Below, piece after piece: positions 8,742 through 18,173 of a stretch of DNA of 64,000 nucleotides (within the stretch, counting starts at the first letter, position 1; each line of letters begins with the position of its first letter). The notes below the pieces were generated by a model. The model did not search any database. It was not told the origin of the DNA and worked only from the letters and a program-made list of their open reading frames with translations. Origin of the DNA: CAILHX01 sp046155285 (lineage in GTDB: Bacteria > Pseudomonadota > Gammaproteobacteria > Burkholderiales > Methylophilaceae); NCBI GenBank assembly GCA_046155285.1, contig JBJXEA010000024.1:1-64000 (forward strand). The letters run 5' to 3'. The position numbers and the translations under genes are program-made.

Positions 8742-9844
8742 GATTTGGCGCCCATCGCCAGTGCCAATTCCCGGCTATTATTCGCTTCCGCTTGCGCCGT
8801 CGCCGCGTCCCAATCGGCGCTCACCCAACCTTGTAGATGGTCGCCAGCGATGTCGGCCAGCGCTGCAATCCATTCTGGGCGCTCATTAAGCGCGGGGATG
8901 TAATTGAAAGTCGTACCACCCGCATTCAAAAATTCGGCTTTGCATTCCATAGCAATTTCTTCCAGTGTTTCTAAACAATCGGCGGCAAAACCGGGACAGA
9001 CAACATCTACACTTTTGATGCCCGCTTTGCCCCACTCCGCCAAGGTGGGTGCAGTGTAGGGCTGCAGCCATTCTGCCGCGCCAAAGCGTGATTGAAAAGT
9101 GACCAGATATTGCTCTTGGTTCAGCCCTAACGTCTCCGCCAGCAAACGCCCTGTTTTCTGGCACAGACAATGGTAAGGGTCGCCTTTGTCCAGCGTGTAT
9201 TTGGGCACGCCATGAAAGCTCATCAGCAGTTTTTGTGGCTGGCCATTAGCCGCCCAATGCTGGCGCACACTTGCCGCTAAAGCCGCGATGTAGGCGGGGT
9301 GGTCGTGATAGCTACGCACGGTGCGGATTTCCGGCATGTTGCGCATATGCAGCAGCGTATTCCACACCGCGTCAAAAGCAGAAGCCGTGCTGCTGGCGGC
9401 GTATTGTGGGTACATGGGGATGACCAAAATTTTGGTGCAGTTTTGTGCTTTGAGTTTGGCAATGGCCGAGGGAATGGACGGATTACCGTAGCTCATGCCA
9501 CATTCCACTGCAAAGGGCGATTGGATGCGCTGTGCCAATTCGGTTTGCAGTGCAGAGGCTTGGGCTTGCGTGTGAACCAGCAAAGGCGAGCCTTGGGGCG
9601 TCCAAATCAAGGCGTATTTGGCGGCAGATTTGCGCGGGCGCACATTGAGAATGATGAGATTCAAAATGCACCACCAAATAATGCGTGGAATCTCCACCAC
9701 GCGACGGTCGCTCAAAAATTGCTTGAGATAGAGCCTCACCGCTGAAGGTGTAGGTGCATCGGGCGTGCCGAGGTTGGCGAGCAAGATGCCGATTTTAGGC
9801 TGCGTGCCGTGGGAAAAAGGTGGTTCTGGGGGATAAAAAGACAT
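8738..9844 (-). CDS. hemH: Ferrochelatase HemH
   Basis: A 368-residue ferrochelatase, which inserts Fe2+ into protoporphyrin IX in the last step of haem synthesis. Visible family features: GILLANLGTPDAPT near the N-terminus, FLSDRRVVEIP, the catalytic histidine in LLMSFHGVPK, and the C-terminal VVCPGFAADCLETLEEIAME. The length is usual for proteobacterial enzymes. It follows hrcA with 16 bp between them, an order often seen in betaproteobacteria. Confidence 0.96.
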   Translation of the reverse strand: MSFYPPEPPFSHGTQPKIGILLANLGTPDAPTPSAVRLYLKQFLSDRRVVEIPRIIWWCILNLIILNVRPRKSAAKYALIWTPQGSPLLVHTQAQASALQTELAQRIQSPFAVECGMSYGNPSIPSAIAKLKAQNCTKILVIPMYPQYAASSTASAFDAVWNTLLHMRNMPEIRTVRSYHDHPAYIAALAASVRQHWAANGQPQKLLMSFHGVPKYTLDKGDPYHCLCQKTGRLLAETLGLNQEQYLVTFQSRFGAAEWLQPYTAPTLAEWGKAGIKSVDVVCPGFAADCLETLEEIAMECKAEFLNAGGTTFNYIPALNERPEWIAALADIAGDHLQGWVSADWDAATAQAEANNSRELALAMGAKS

Positions 9845-9860
9845 GGGTTATTAAATTGGG

Positions 9861-10877
9861 TTAGTGAGTAGATAATGCGCTAGAAAGCAGCCTGGCCGTG
9901 ATGTCCACAATCGGAATCACGCGCTCATAGGCCATGCGCGTTGGCCCTATCACGCCTAGCGTGCCGACCACTTGGCCGTCCACTTCGTAGGGCGCGGTGA
10001 CCATGCTGCATTCGTCCAGTGGCAAAAATCCGGATTCGCCGCCTATGAATAAATGCACGCCTTCGGCGCGTCGGCTGGTATCTAGCAATTGTAGCAGTGC
10101 GCTGCGGCGCTCGAAGGCTTCAAATAATTTATGCAGCGAGGCGACGTTGGTGGAGAGGTCGTCCACGCGCAACAAATTGCGCTCTCCCGCCATCACCAGC
10201 CCGTCGTTGCCAGCTTCCATGGCTTGGCTGCTGGCTTCCAGTGCGGCGGACATGAGTTTGGTCACGTCGCTTTGCATACGGCTGAGTTCTTCGTGAAGTT
10301 TTTTGTGTGCGGCCTCAAAGGTGCAGCCAGTGTAATGTTGATTGAAGAAGTTGGCGGCTTCGATCAATTCCGAAGCCGAATATGCTTTCTCGGTGACGAT
10401 GATGCGGTTTTGCACATTGCCATCAGTGGTGACGATGATGACTAGAATGCGCTTGTCGGATAAGGGTAAAAACTCCAACTGACGGAATTCCACCGTATTG
10501 CGCTTGGGCAGCATCACCAATCCGGCAAATTGGGTAAGACTGGACAGCATGTTGGCCGCGGAAGTGATGAGCTGTTGCGGGTCTGGCGAGGAAAACTCGC
10601 TTTGCAAACGCGCGATTTCTACTTGATGCAGCGGCTGGATTTTGAGCAGCGTATCTACAAAAAAGCGGTAGCCCTGCGGCGTGGGAATGCGTCCGGCGGA
10701 AGTGTGCGGGCTGGCGACAAAGCCCAGCTCCTCCAAGTCTGACATCACATTGCGGATGGTGGCGGGCGATAAATCAAGCCCGGAGCGCTTGGAAAGCGTG
10801 CGCGAACCCACCGGTTGACCATCACTAATGTAATGTTCGACCAGGGTTTTAAGCAGGACTTGAGCGCGGTGTTCCAT
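9861..10877 (-). CDS. hrcA: Heat-inducible transcription repressor HrcA
   Basis: A 338-residue HrcA. The N-terminal winged helix has the DGQPVGSRTLSKRSGLDLSPATIRNVMSDLE type of sequence, followed by GFVASPHTSAGRIPT. The C-terminal dimerisation part ends with VGTLGVIGPTRMAYERVIPIVD. HrcA binds CIRCE operators upstream of groESL and dnaK operons and is stabilised by GroEL. I see no CIRCE sequence in the hrcA-nadK gap, so its targets lie outside this window. It is divergent from nadK. Confidence 0.95.
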   Translation of the reverse strand: MEHRAQVLLKTLVEHYISDGQPVGSRTLSKRSGLDLSPATIRNVMSDLEELGFVASPHTSAGRIPTPQGYRFFVDTLLKIQPLHQVEIARLQSEFSSPDPQQLITSAANMLSSLTQFAGLVMLPKRNTVEFRQLEFLPLSDKRILVIIVTTDGNVQNRIIVTEKAYSASELIEAANFFNQHYTGCTFEAAHKKLHEELSRMQSDVTKLMSAALEASSQAMEAGNDGLVMAGERNLLRVDDLSTNVASLHKLFEAFERRSALLQLLDTSRRAEGVHLFIGGESGFLPLDECSMVTAPYEVDGQVVGTLGVIGPTRMAYERVIPIVDITARLLSSALSTH

Positions 10878-10966
10878 ATCGTAGGGTGATTCTACTTGGG
10901 TCAGCTTGCTTTCGCCAGACAGCGCGGAAATGGATTTTTATAAGTCGCCTATGGTTTAATGCAGTT

Positions 10967-11830
10967 ATGAGCTTCCCATTCAAAACCGTTGCCCTCATCG
11001 GCAAGCACAATAGCCCGGAAATCCGTGACCAACTGCTAGCTTTGGTGCAGTTTTTGGCTGCACATAAGTTGGCCATCGTGATTGAAGAATACAGCGCCGA
11101 GCGCTTGGATATTAAAGGTTACCCAACGCAAGCCCTGAAAGCCATGAGCGGAGATATTGACCTCGCCATCGTGGTGGGCGGTGACGGCACCATGCTCACA
11201 GCTGGGCGCGGGTTGATGGGGACAGGTATTCCGCTGGTCGGTGTCAATCGCGGCACATTCGGCTTTTTGACCGACATTTCCTCCGACGACATGCTGCCTG
11301 CGATGGAGAAAATTCTCGCTGGGGAATACACGCTGGAAGAGCGCATCATGCTGTGTGTACATATCGAGCGTGATGGGGATTTACTGAGCAAAGGCCGCGC
11401 GTTTAATGACGTAGTGGTGAGCAAGGGCGACTCTTCGCGGCTGATTGAAATGACGCTGGCGGTGGATGGTCAAGTGCTGAATCGCCAACGTTCGGACGGC
11501 ATGATAGTTGCCACGCCTAGCGGCACTACCGCTTATGCGCTGTCTGCCGGCGGACCAGTGCTGCATCCCACGCTGGACGCCATTGCCATCGTGCCTATCT
11601 GCCCGCACACCTTCACCAATCGGCCTATCACCATCAATAGCGCCAGCAAAATTGAGATTACCTATGTGCATGGCGAAGACGCCAAAGTGCATGTGGACGG
11701 CCTACTGCATGTGGTTTTGCAACTGGGTGACAAAGTACTGGTGAAGCGCGACGAGCGCACGGTGACGTTGTTGCATCCCAAAGGGCATAGCCATTACGAG
11801 GTGCTCCGACAAAAGTTGCATTGGGGTTAA
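10967..11830 (+). CDS. nadK: NAD kinase
   Basis: A 287-residue NAD kinase making NADP+ from NAD+ and ATP. The diagnostic GGDGTML motif is at residues 71-77. NRGTFGFLTDI and the second nucleotide block VATPSGTTAYALSAGGPVLHP follow. I start at the ATG at 10967, giving the family N-terminus MSFPFKTVALIGK. An in-frame start at 10886 would add 27 unrelated residues. It is followed by recN, the usual betaproteobacterial order, but a repeat-filled gap of 173 bp separates them. Confidence 0.95.
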   Translation: MSFPFKTVALIGKHNSPEIRDQLLALVQFLAAHKLAIVIEEYSAERLDIKGYPTQALKAMSGDIDLAIVVGGDGTMLTAGRGLMGTGIPLVGVNRGTFGFLTDISSDDMLPAMEKILAGEYTLEERIMLCVHIERDGDLLSKGRAFNDVVVSKGDSSRLIEMTLAVDGQVLNRQRSDGMIVATPSGTTAYALSAGGPVLHPTLDAIAIVPICPHTFTNRPITINSASKIEITYVHGEDAKVHVDGLLHVVLQLGDKVLVKRDERTVTLLHPKGHSHYEVLRQKLHWG

Positions 11831-11855
11831 AGGGATTCGCGTAGCGACTCTACGT

Positions 11856-11957
11856 CCCTCTCTCCCGCTGGCGGGAGAGAGCTAGGAGAGAGGGTGTTGA
11901 GTAGGCATCCCCTAACCACCCCGGCGCTTTGCGCCACCCCTCCTTGCAAAGGAGGGG
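11856..11957. repeat. Tandem REP-like hairpins between nadK and recN
   Basis: Two separate palindromic units. The first (11856-11894) has the core TCTCCCG-ctgg-CGGGAGA, extended by a CCCTC...GAGGG outer arm. The second (11937-11957) is CCCCTCCTT-gc-AAAGGAGGGG. Neither has a T-run, so they resemble extragenic palindromic repeats more than a terminator. They fill most of the 173-bp gap, which has no gene. Confidence 0.55.
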
Positions 11958-12003
11958 ATGAGTTACTGGCAGGCTCTGTGTCACATAATATTGAAAGTTA
12001 ATC

Positions 12004-13656
12004 TTGTTACGTTCGCTTTCCATCAAAGACTTTGTCATCGTTGACCAGCTAGAACTCGAGTTCTCGGCTGGTTTAACCGTGCTGACGGGCGAAACCGGCG
12101 CGGGCAAATCTATTCTCATAGACGCGCTATCGTTGGCGCTGGGCGAACGCGGTGAATCTGGTGTTGTTCGTGCCAATTGCGAAAAAGCCGACATCAGCGC
12201 CGAGTTTGATATAAGTAATCTCCCCGAATTAAAAACTTTGCTGGAAGACGGCGAGCTGGCAGATGGCAACACCTGCCTGTTGCGCCGAGTCATCTACACC
12301 GATGGCCGTAGCCGTGGCTTTATCAACGGCTCCACCGCCACCATGCAGCAATTGCGCGAAGTGGGTGATTTGTTGGTGGATATTTACAGTCAGCACGCGC
12401 ATCACTCCTTGCTCAAAACCGCCAGCCAACGCGCCTTGTTGGATGATTTTGCAGGTGCAACAGCGCTTGCTTCAGAAGTGACTGCCGCCCACAAACAATG
12501 GCGCAATCTGTACGAACGCCGTATGGAAATGGAGAAAAACGCCAGCGCCTACGCCGAAGAGTTGGCTGAATTGCGCGACCAAGTGCGCGAACTCACGCAA
12601 CTCAACGCCAATGGCGAAGAGTGGGAAATACTGCAACAAGAGCACAGCCGTTTGACGCACGCTGCCAGCCTGATTGCGGGCGGCGAGGAATGCCGTGAAT
12701 TGTTGACCGAAGGCGAAGTGACCGTCAACCGCCAGTTGTCAGCCGCTCAGCACATCTTGCAAGAATTGGCGCAATACGACCCCGATATACAAGAGGCGCT
12801 GGATGAGTTGAACAATGCCTCCATTCAAGTTGAAGAAGCGGATAGGTTCTTAAAAAAATACCTGGATCGCGCCGAGCTTGATCCAGAGCGCCTGAACGAG
12901 GTCGAGGCACGTATTCAAGCCATTCATACGGCGGCGCGTAAATATCGGTCGCGGCCTGAAGATTTGCCGGAATTACTAAAGACATGGCAAGCCCGCATGG
13001 CCGAGCTTGATGGTGTTGGAGACGGTGGCAGTTTGGCACGAGAGGAGGCTGCAGCGCACGAGCAATATCTGAAACGCGCCAAAATCCTTAGCGCAGAACG
13101 CCAACAGGCTTCAAAAATTTTAAGCGCCCAAGTCAGTGCAGAAATCCAGCGCTTGGCTTTATCTGGAGGGCGTTTCGAGGTTGCACTTATGCCTTTGCCA
13201 GAAGGCCATATTTATGGCCTAGAGCAAGTCGAATTTTTGGTTTCCGGTCACGCTGGTATGGAACCCAAACCTTTGAGCAAAGTGGCTTCCGGCGGCGAAT
13301 TGTCGCGCATCAGCCTAGCATTAAGAGTCGTCACCGCGCAGCAAGGCAGCACTCCCACTATGATTTTCGACGAAGTGGACGTGGGCATAGGCGGCGGCGT
13401 GGCGGAGATTGTCGGGCAATTGTTGCAACGCTTAGGGGCATCAAGGCAGGTGCTGGTGATTACCCATCTGCCGCAAGTCGCAGCGCAGGGCTCGCAGCAT
13501 TTGGTGGTGAGCAAAACCACCACCAATGGACAGACCTTGAGTCACATCACCCCGCTTAACGTCACTGCTCGCGTAGAAGAAATAGCGCGTATGTTGGGCG
13601 GCGTGGAGATTACCAAAACCACACGCAAACATGCGGCGGAGATGCTGGGGCGGTGA
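12004..13656 (+). CDS. recN: DNA repair protein RecN
   Basis: A 550-residue SMC-like ATPase. The N-terminal head begins LRSLSIKDFVIVDQLELEF and has Walker A GETGAGKS at 29-36. A long charged coiled-coil middle follows (about 150-380). The C-terminal head carries the signature KVASGGELSRISLALRV, Walker B MIFDEVDVGIGG and VLVITHLPQVAA. RecN acts early in double-strand-break repair. The start must be the TTG at 12004: an in-frame stop lies 12 bp upstream and no ATG gives the conserved N-terminus. Its TGA overlaps the GTG start of the next gene. Confidence 0.94.
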   Translation: MLRSLSIKDFVIVDQLELEFSAGLTVLTGETGAGKSILIDALSLALGERGESGVVRANCEKADISAEFDISNLPELKTLLEDGELADGNTCLLRRVIYTDGRSRGFINGSTATMQQLREVGDLLVDIYSQHAHHSLLKTASQRALLDDFAGATALASEVTAAHKQWRNLYERRMEMEKNASAYAEELAELRDQVRELTQLNANGEEWEILQQEHSRLTHAASLIAGGEECRELLTEGEVTVNRQLSAAQHILQELAQYDPDIQEALDELNNASIQVEEADRFLKKYLDRAELDPERLNEVEARIQAIHTAARKYRSRPEDLPELLKTWQARMAELDGVGDGGSLAREEAAAHEQYLKRAKILSAERQQASKILSAQVSAEIQRLALSGGRFEVALMPLPEGHIYGLEQVEFLVSGHAGMEPKPLSKVASGGELSRISLALRVVTAQQGSTPTMIFDEVDVGIGGGVAEIVGQLLQRLGASRQVLVITHLPQVAAQGSQHLVVSKTTTNGQTLSHITPLNVTARVEEIARMLGGVEITKTTRKHAAEMLGR

Positions 13657-15104
13657 CCGCAAACCGCATTTATCAGTGGGCTTGCTCGCAGCCGGAGAGT
13701 CCAGCCCTGTTCTGGAATGACAAGCCCCTCAATTACGCCACCTTCTGGCGCATGATAGAAGCCGCGCGCGGCTATTTTGCATCACAAAATCTACCGATTG
13801 GTGGCACGGCTATCATTGTAATAGTCAACTTGGTAGATATCTGGGTGATGGTCATGGCCTTACGTTTAATAGGGCTAAATACCATTTCCGTGAAATCTAT
13901 TGAGGACGCGGAAGCGCTCAATATCAAAAATCCCGCTTGTCTCGTGCTGAGCCAGCATGAGTCACAGCAGTTCAAGCTTGATGGCAAAGTCTTAGCAGGC
14001 GTTAAAACCATCGTTATCCCCCCCGCTGTTTTTGCCAATACCCATTTTGGTGAACCGATTTTTAATCAGCAAAACAATATTCCGATTGGTGGGCATATTC
14101 TCTATAGCTCAGGCACAACAGGCACCAACAAAAAGATAATGATTAGTGGCTCCAGCCAAGAACGCAGAGACTCCTTTCGCACCCAATCTAGGTCATTGGA
14201 CAGGTACACGGTTCAGCATGTGGTTGATTTTCCACTTTGGACGGGTATGGGTTTTAATCAACCATCAGCAGTCTGGCACGCAGGCGGATGTGTGGTATTC
14301 GATCAGCGCCTAGACCGATTCAGTCATTTCTTTCGGCAACGCATTACCTGTGCGACTCTGGTACCGACCATGTTAAAGGCGCTTCTGAACGTGAGTGGAG
14401 ATGCAGCATCTCCAGCTTATGAATTTAGTCTAACAATCATCGCAGGCTTTCTATCACTTGAGCATGCCGAACATGCTGCCCGCCAATTGACGAAAAAAAT
14501 AGAGATTCTGTATAGCGCTACGGAATTAGGTAATTACGCTTTGCACTCATACTTCAAAGGCCTAGACGATCTTCACTGGATGATGCCTGGCAATGGCCGC
14601 ACGGTGCAGATTGTTGACGAGGACGGAATCGAGAGTCCGATAGGCCAAGAAGGTGAATTACGCGTTCTTCTTACAGACATTGATAGTATGACTTATCTTG
14701 ACGACGACGAAACCAGTACAAAATTCTTCCGTGACGGCTTCTTCTACCCACGAGACTTGGCGGTCAAACGCACAGATGGGCGTATTCGCATTCTTGGGCG
14801 TACTGCGGATGTGCTGAATGTGCATGGCAATAAATTTGCTGTAGCGCCCTTGGAGGCAAAGATTCAACAGCAGTTAGGCGTTGACGAGGTCTGTTTGTTC
14901 GCAGGTCTGAGTGACCACGGCTTGGATGAACTAGTGATTGTGATTGAGTCAGACCGTGATCTACCAAAATTCAATCTAGCCGAAGTGCAGCGTGAGTTTT
15001 CGTCATTTGAGCGTGTGCGTTTTGTGGTGTTGAAAGCGTTCCCACGCGTTGAGTCTGGGATGCGCAAGGTGCAACGCGCGGCGCTGAGAAAGTTGATTTG
15101 CTAA
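13653..15104 (+). CDS. Stand-alone AMP-binding (adenylate-forming) enzyme
   Basis: A 483-residue member of the ANL adenylating superfamily. The P-loop is ILYSSGTTGTNKKI (about residue 150). Further motifs are SATELGNY, FYPRDLAVKRTDGRIRILGR (A7/A8 region) and a C-terminal SGMRKVQRAALR with a lysine at the A10 position. It would activate a carboxylate as acyl-AMP. No carrier protein or other domain is fused, and the substrate is unknown. The GTG start overlaps the recN stop (GTGA), so translation may be coupled, but the gene is AT-richer than recN and is not part of the usual recN locus. It converges on two sulfotransferase genes 7 bp away. Confidence 0.8.
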   Translation: MTANRIYQWACSQPESPALFWNDKPLNYATFWRMIEAARGYFASQNLPIGGTAIIVIVNLVDIWVMVMALRLIGLNTISVKSIEDAEALNIKNPACLVLSQHESQQFKLDGKVLAGVKTIVIPPAVFANTHFGEPIFNQQNNIPIGGHILYSSGTTGTNKKIMISGSSQERRDSFRTQSRSLDRYTVQHVVDFPLWTGMGFNQPSAVWHAGGCVVFDQRLDRFSHFFRQRITCATLVPTMLKALLNVSGDAASPAYEFSLTIIAGFLSLEHAEHAARQLTKKIEILYSATELGNYALHSYFKGLDDLHWMMPGNGRTVQIVDEDGIESPIGQEGELRVLLTDIDSMTYLDDDETSTKFFRDGFFYPRDLAVKRTDGRIRILGRTADVLNVHGNKFAVAPLEAKIQQQLGVDEVCLFAGLSDHGLDELVIVIESDRDLPKFNLAEVQREFSSFERVRFVVLKAFPRVESGMRKVQRAALRKLIC

Positions 15105-15111
15105 TAGGTGC

Positions 15112-15726
15112 TCAAGAATCGAACTGATAGCCGTGCAGGGCGATTTCCTGACTAAAAGCGTTGTTGATAACCGCTGCCTGATCTGCTGTAAACACCTCGC
15201 TATAGTGCAGCTTATCAATCCTAAATTCGGATTTAGCATACACTCCTAAAGCGCCTTGAAATGGAATGCCAAGGCTCGTGAATACTCGATTTAACTCATC
15301 ATCCAAGCGTTCATAACTGAGCACTTCATCAACTATGATTCTTTGCGCATCGCTAGGCTCGGCATACAGCGGAAAGTTGATGGGGAATATCTTGTTTGAA
15401 AGATATTGCTCAAACGTCAGGTCGTGATGTTTCCAGTTTTTCCAAAAATGAAAATCCGAAATCACCTTATCCCATGGGTTGCGTTCTACACAGAACTTGA
15501 AATATGAATCCCAAATCTGCGAGCCCATTTGCGCACGAATTTCATGCGCTGGTATATGGTTGTAAAAGTTACCGTAATTGCGTGGAAAATGAGGCGCCAC
15601 GGGAGGATTGATGGGGGTGACAATATCCAAAGCATCGCAGTGTTGTGACAAAAAGACCTCAATGCTGGTGCCCGCCGTCTTCATGGTTTTCACAAAAATG
15701 AACTTGTATTTGTGCGAAATAATCAT
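15112..15726 (-). CDS. Sulfotransferase family protein (Sulfotransfer_2-like)
   Basis: A 204-residue protein with the PAPS-binding motifs of cytosolic-type sulfotransferases. The 5'-phosphosulfate loop is VKTMKTAGTSIEVF near residues 12-25. The 3'-phosphate motif is FCVERNPWDKVISDF. It most resembles the compact sulfotransferase-2 group, which modifies carbohydrates. The acceptor is unknown. It has no signal peptide and is AT-rich compared with flanking housekeeping genes. It follows a second sulfotransferase gene by 10 bp on the same strand, so the two are probably co-transcribed. Confidence 0.78.
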   Translation of the reverse strand: MIISHKYKFIFVKTMKTAGTSIEVFLSQHCDALDIVTPINPPVAPHFPRNYGNFYNHIPAHEIRAQMGSQIWDSYFKFCVERNPWDKVISDFHFWKNWKHHDLTFEQYLSNKIFPINFPLYAEPSDAQRIIVDEVLSYERLDDELNRVFTSLGIPFQGALGVYAKSEFRIDKLHYSEVFTADQAAVINNAFSQEIALHGYQFDS

Positions 15727-15736
15727 GGTGTCAAAA

Positions 15737-16483
15737 TTAAACCGCCAGCCAATTACTGCAATCCCAGTTCAGCACACGTTCCAAGCCCTGTATCTCCGAC
15801 TCAAAAACAGATTTCAAATAAGCTTTTTCTCGTTTCCCCATAGGCGCAGCGTAGGGTAGAGCGTGCAAATTCAGCGCTTCTGTCTGGTGAAAATGCCCTA
15901 TCTCAAGAAAATCGTACACAAGATCTAAAGTTTGGGTCGGATTTTGTTTGAGTTCTTCGTGTTTAAGTATCAGCACTTGCGATGTTGGAAAGTATGTCCA
16001 AAGACGCTCAAGTTGTTGTAAATAGCGCCCTCTATCAATGTATGAGTAAGTTCGGTGTTGGTAGGGAAGCGCCTCTTGACACCTCTCCTTTTCAGACTGA
16101 ATCGCCTCCCAAAATGATAAGGTTTCCGTATTTTTCAAGCGCTCCATATTCCATTGCGAATAAGCGCGGTCAATCGGGTTGCGTAGCAAGACTATCAGCT
16201 TGATATTGGGGTTGTATTGTGATATTCGCCGTGCCGCATCGGGCCAGTACATGTAGATGGGCGTGGTCTCGCCTAGGAGCTTGTGTGAGGATTGCGGGTT
16301 AAAAAATGAGTGGTAGTAAGCATAGTCAGGTGCGGCGCTGGAAAAAATCTGTTCGTTGTCGAAAAAATGCACTTCTTTGATGTTGGCCATGCATATTTCA
16401 GGATGTTGCCTTAGGTAGACATCCAATGCGGTGGTGCCACTTTTTTGTGTGCCGCAGATGATGAAATCAACTTTTTTGCTCAA
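15737..16483 (-). CDS. Sulfotransferase domain protein (Sulfotransfer_1, heparan-type)
   Basis: A 248-residue sulfotransferase. The 5'-phosphosulfate loop is FIICGTQKSGTTALDVYL at about residues 8-25. The 3'-phosphate motif LIVLLRNPIDRAYSQW follows a YWPDAARRISQYNP helix. KEVHFFDNEQIF and LGETTPIYMYWP match the heparan N/O-sulfotransferase-like bacterial group. PAPS is the expected donor; the acceptor, perhaps a surface glycan or a small molecule, is unknown. It lies upstream of the shorter sulfotransferase and is AT-rich, which hints at acquisition by transfer. Confidence 0.85.
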   Translation of the reverse strand: MSKKVDFIICGTQKSGTTALDVYLRQHPEICMANIKEVHFFDNEQIFSSAAPDYAYYHSFFNPQSSHKLLGETTPIYMYWPDAARRISQYNPNIKLIVLLRNPIDRAYSQWNMERLKNTETLSFWEAIQSEKERCQEALPYQHRTYSYIDRGRYLQQLERLWTYFPTSQVLILKHEELKQNPTQTLDLVYDFLEIGHFHQTEALNLHALPYAAPMGKREKAYLKSVFESEIQGLERVLNWDCSNWLAV

Positions 16484-16506
16484 GATAGCCTCTGCGTAAA
16501 AGGCGG

Positions 16507-18024
16507 TTATTCCGTAATCACCTTAATATCTAAGATTCTTTTGCGCCATTCTGCTGGTCCGGTGTCATGCACCGATACGCCAAGACTATCCACCGCCACC
16601 GTCACCGGCATATCTTTCACTTCAAATTCATAGATCGCTTCCATGCCTAAATCGGCGAAGGCTACTACACGGGCGCTGCGTATGGCTTTGGAGACTAGAT
16701 AAGCCGCACCGCCCACGGCCATGAGATAGGCGGATTTGTATTTGGCGATGGTGGCGACGGTCTCAGCGCCGCGCTCTGCTTTGCCTACCATACCCAGCAA
16801 TCCGGTTTTTTCCAGCATCATTTCGGTGTAGCCATCCATGCGCGTGGCGGTGGTGGGGCCTGCGGGGCCGACCACTTCGTCGCGCACCGGGTCAACCGGA
16901 CCAACGTAATAGATGAAGCGGTTGCTGAAATCTACGGGTAGCGGCTCGCCTTTGGCCAGCATGGCGGCGATGCGTTTGTGCGCGGCATCGCGGCCAGTCA
17001 ACAGTTTGCCATTCAGCAACAAGGTTTCACCCGGTTTCCAGCTTGCGACTTGTTCGTGGGTGATAGTGTCGAGATCAACACGCTTGGCCAGTGCGCTCGG
17101 CGCCCAATGCACGTCCGGCCAATCGGCCAGATTGGGTGGTTCCAGTTCAGCCACACCGCTGCCATCCAGCACAAAATGCACATGGCGTGTGGCGGCGCAG
17201 TTGGGGATGATGGCGACGGGCAGGGAGGCGGCGTGAGTCGGGTAATCTAGAATTTTTACATCCAACACAGTGGTTAAGCCGCCCAAGCCCTGTGCGCCTA
17301 TGCCCAGTGCGTTAACCTTGTCGTAAATCTCAATCCGCAATTCTTCCATTCGGTTATTCGCGCCACGGGCTTTTAACTCGTGCATGTCTATGGTTGCCAT
17401 CAGCGATTCTTTGGCCAGCAGCACGGCTTTTTCTGCGCTGCCGCCTATGCCTATGCCCAACATGCCCGGCGGACACCAGCCTGCGCCCATGTGCGGCACG
17501 GTTTCCAGTATCCAGTCCACGATGCTGTCGTTGGGGTTGAGCATGGCAAGCTGGGCTTTATTTTCTGAGCCGCCACCTTTGGCCGCGATGTGGACTTCTA
17601 CCGTGTTGCCCGGCACTAAGGACACATGCACTACGGCGGGTGTATTGTCTTTGGTGTTTTTGCGGCTACCAGCGGGGTCGCTGACGATGGAAGCGCGTAA
17701 AGGATTGTCAGCGTTGGTATAAGCGCGGCGCACGCCTTCGTTGACCATGTGTTCTAGGCTTAAACTGCCGTACCACTGCACCGCCATGCCCACTTTGACG
17801 AAGGCAACTACGATGCCGGTGTCTTGGCAAATCGGGCGCTTGCCCTCGGCGCACATGCGTGAGTTGGTAAGGATTTGCGCGATAGCGTCTTTGGCAGCGG
17901 GCGACTGCTCGCGCTCATAAGCCATTCCCAAAGCGTGAATATAGTCGGCCGGATGGTAATAGGAGATGTATTGCAGCGCGTCGGCGATGCTTTGGATGAA
18001 ATCTTGTTCGCGGATGACTGTCAT
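16507..18024 (-). CDS. Class I (iron-sulfur) fumarate hydratase
   Basis: A 505-residue class I fumarase, oxygen-sensitive and carrying a [4Fe-4S] cluster. The N-terminal cluster region shows RPICQDTGIVVAFVKVG with Cys66. GAGWCPPGMLGIGIGG and the C-terminal YVGPVDPVRDEVVGPAGPTTATRMD block follow. It interconverts fumarate and malate, linking succinate dehydrogenase to the malic enzyme encoded upstream. I start at the ATG at 18024 (MTVIREQDF). A start five codons earlier is possible but not family-like. A 104-bp inverted-repeat element separates it from the acyl-CoA ligase gene, so it may not be in the same transcript. Confidence 0.94.
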   Translation of the reverse strand: MTVIREQDFIQSIADALQYISYYHPADYIHALGMAYEREQSPAAKDAIAQILTNSRMCAEGKRPICQDTGIVVAFVKVGMAVQWYGSLSLEHMVNEGVRRAYTNADNPLRASIVSDPAGSRKNTKDNTPAVVHVSLVPGNTVEVHIAAKGGGSENKAQLAMLNPNDSIVDWILETVPHMGAGWCPPGMLGIGIGGSAEKAVLLAKESLMATIDMHELKARGANNRMEELRIEIYDKVNALGIGAQGLGGLTTVLDVKILDYPTHAASLPVAIIPNCAATRHVHFVLDGSGVAELEPPNLADWPDVHWAPSALAKRVDLDTITHEQVASWKPGETLLLNGKLLTGRDAAHKRIAAMLAKGEPLPVDFSNRFIYYVGPVDPVRDEVVGPAGPTTATRMDGYTEMMLEKTGLLGMVGKAERGAETVATIAKYKSAYLMAVGGAAYLVSKAIRSARVVAFADLGMEAIYEFEVKDMPVTVAVDSLGVSVHDTGPAEWRKRILDIKVITE

Positions 18025-18044
18025 GCCGTGATTCCTCAAAGTAC

Positions 18045-18148
18045 GTCATTCCCGCGTAGGCGGGAATCCAGTCAAATATCAACGGAGTTAAAGCTAACCA
18101 TGTCGTGATTATCTGACTGAACTGGATTCCCGCCTACGCGGGAATGAC
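18045..18148. repeat. 104-bp inverted-repeat element, copy 1 (28-bp perfect TIRs)
   Basis: The arms at 18045-18072 and 18121-18148 are exact complements over 28 bp, beginning GTCATTCCCGCGTAGGCGGG. Each arm is itself partly palindromic (CCCGCGTAGGCGGG). The 48-bp middle has no ORF. A second copy lies at 28417-28513 with identical arms and the same CAAATATC-(A/T)-ACGGAGT just inside the left arm. It lies between fumarase and the acyl-CoA ligase gene. Confidence 0.85.
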
Positions 18149-18173
18149 GGGGTGCATAAAATATGCAAACTAT

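Noticed and set aside
10878..10966. CIRCE operator next to hrcA
   Set aside because: No TTAGCACTC-N9-GAGTGCTAA or close variant is visible in this gap.
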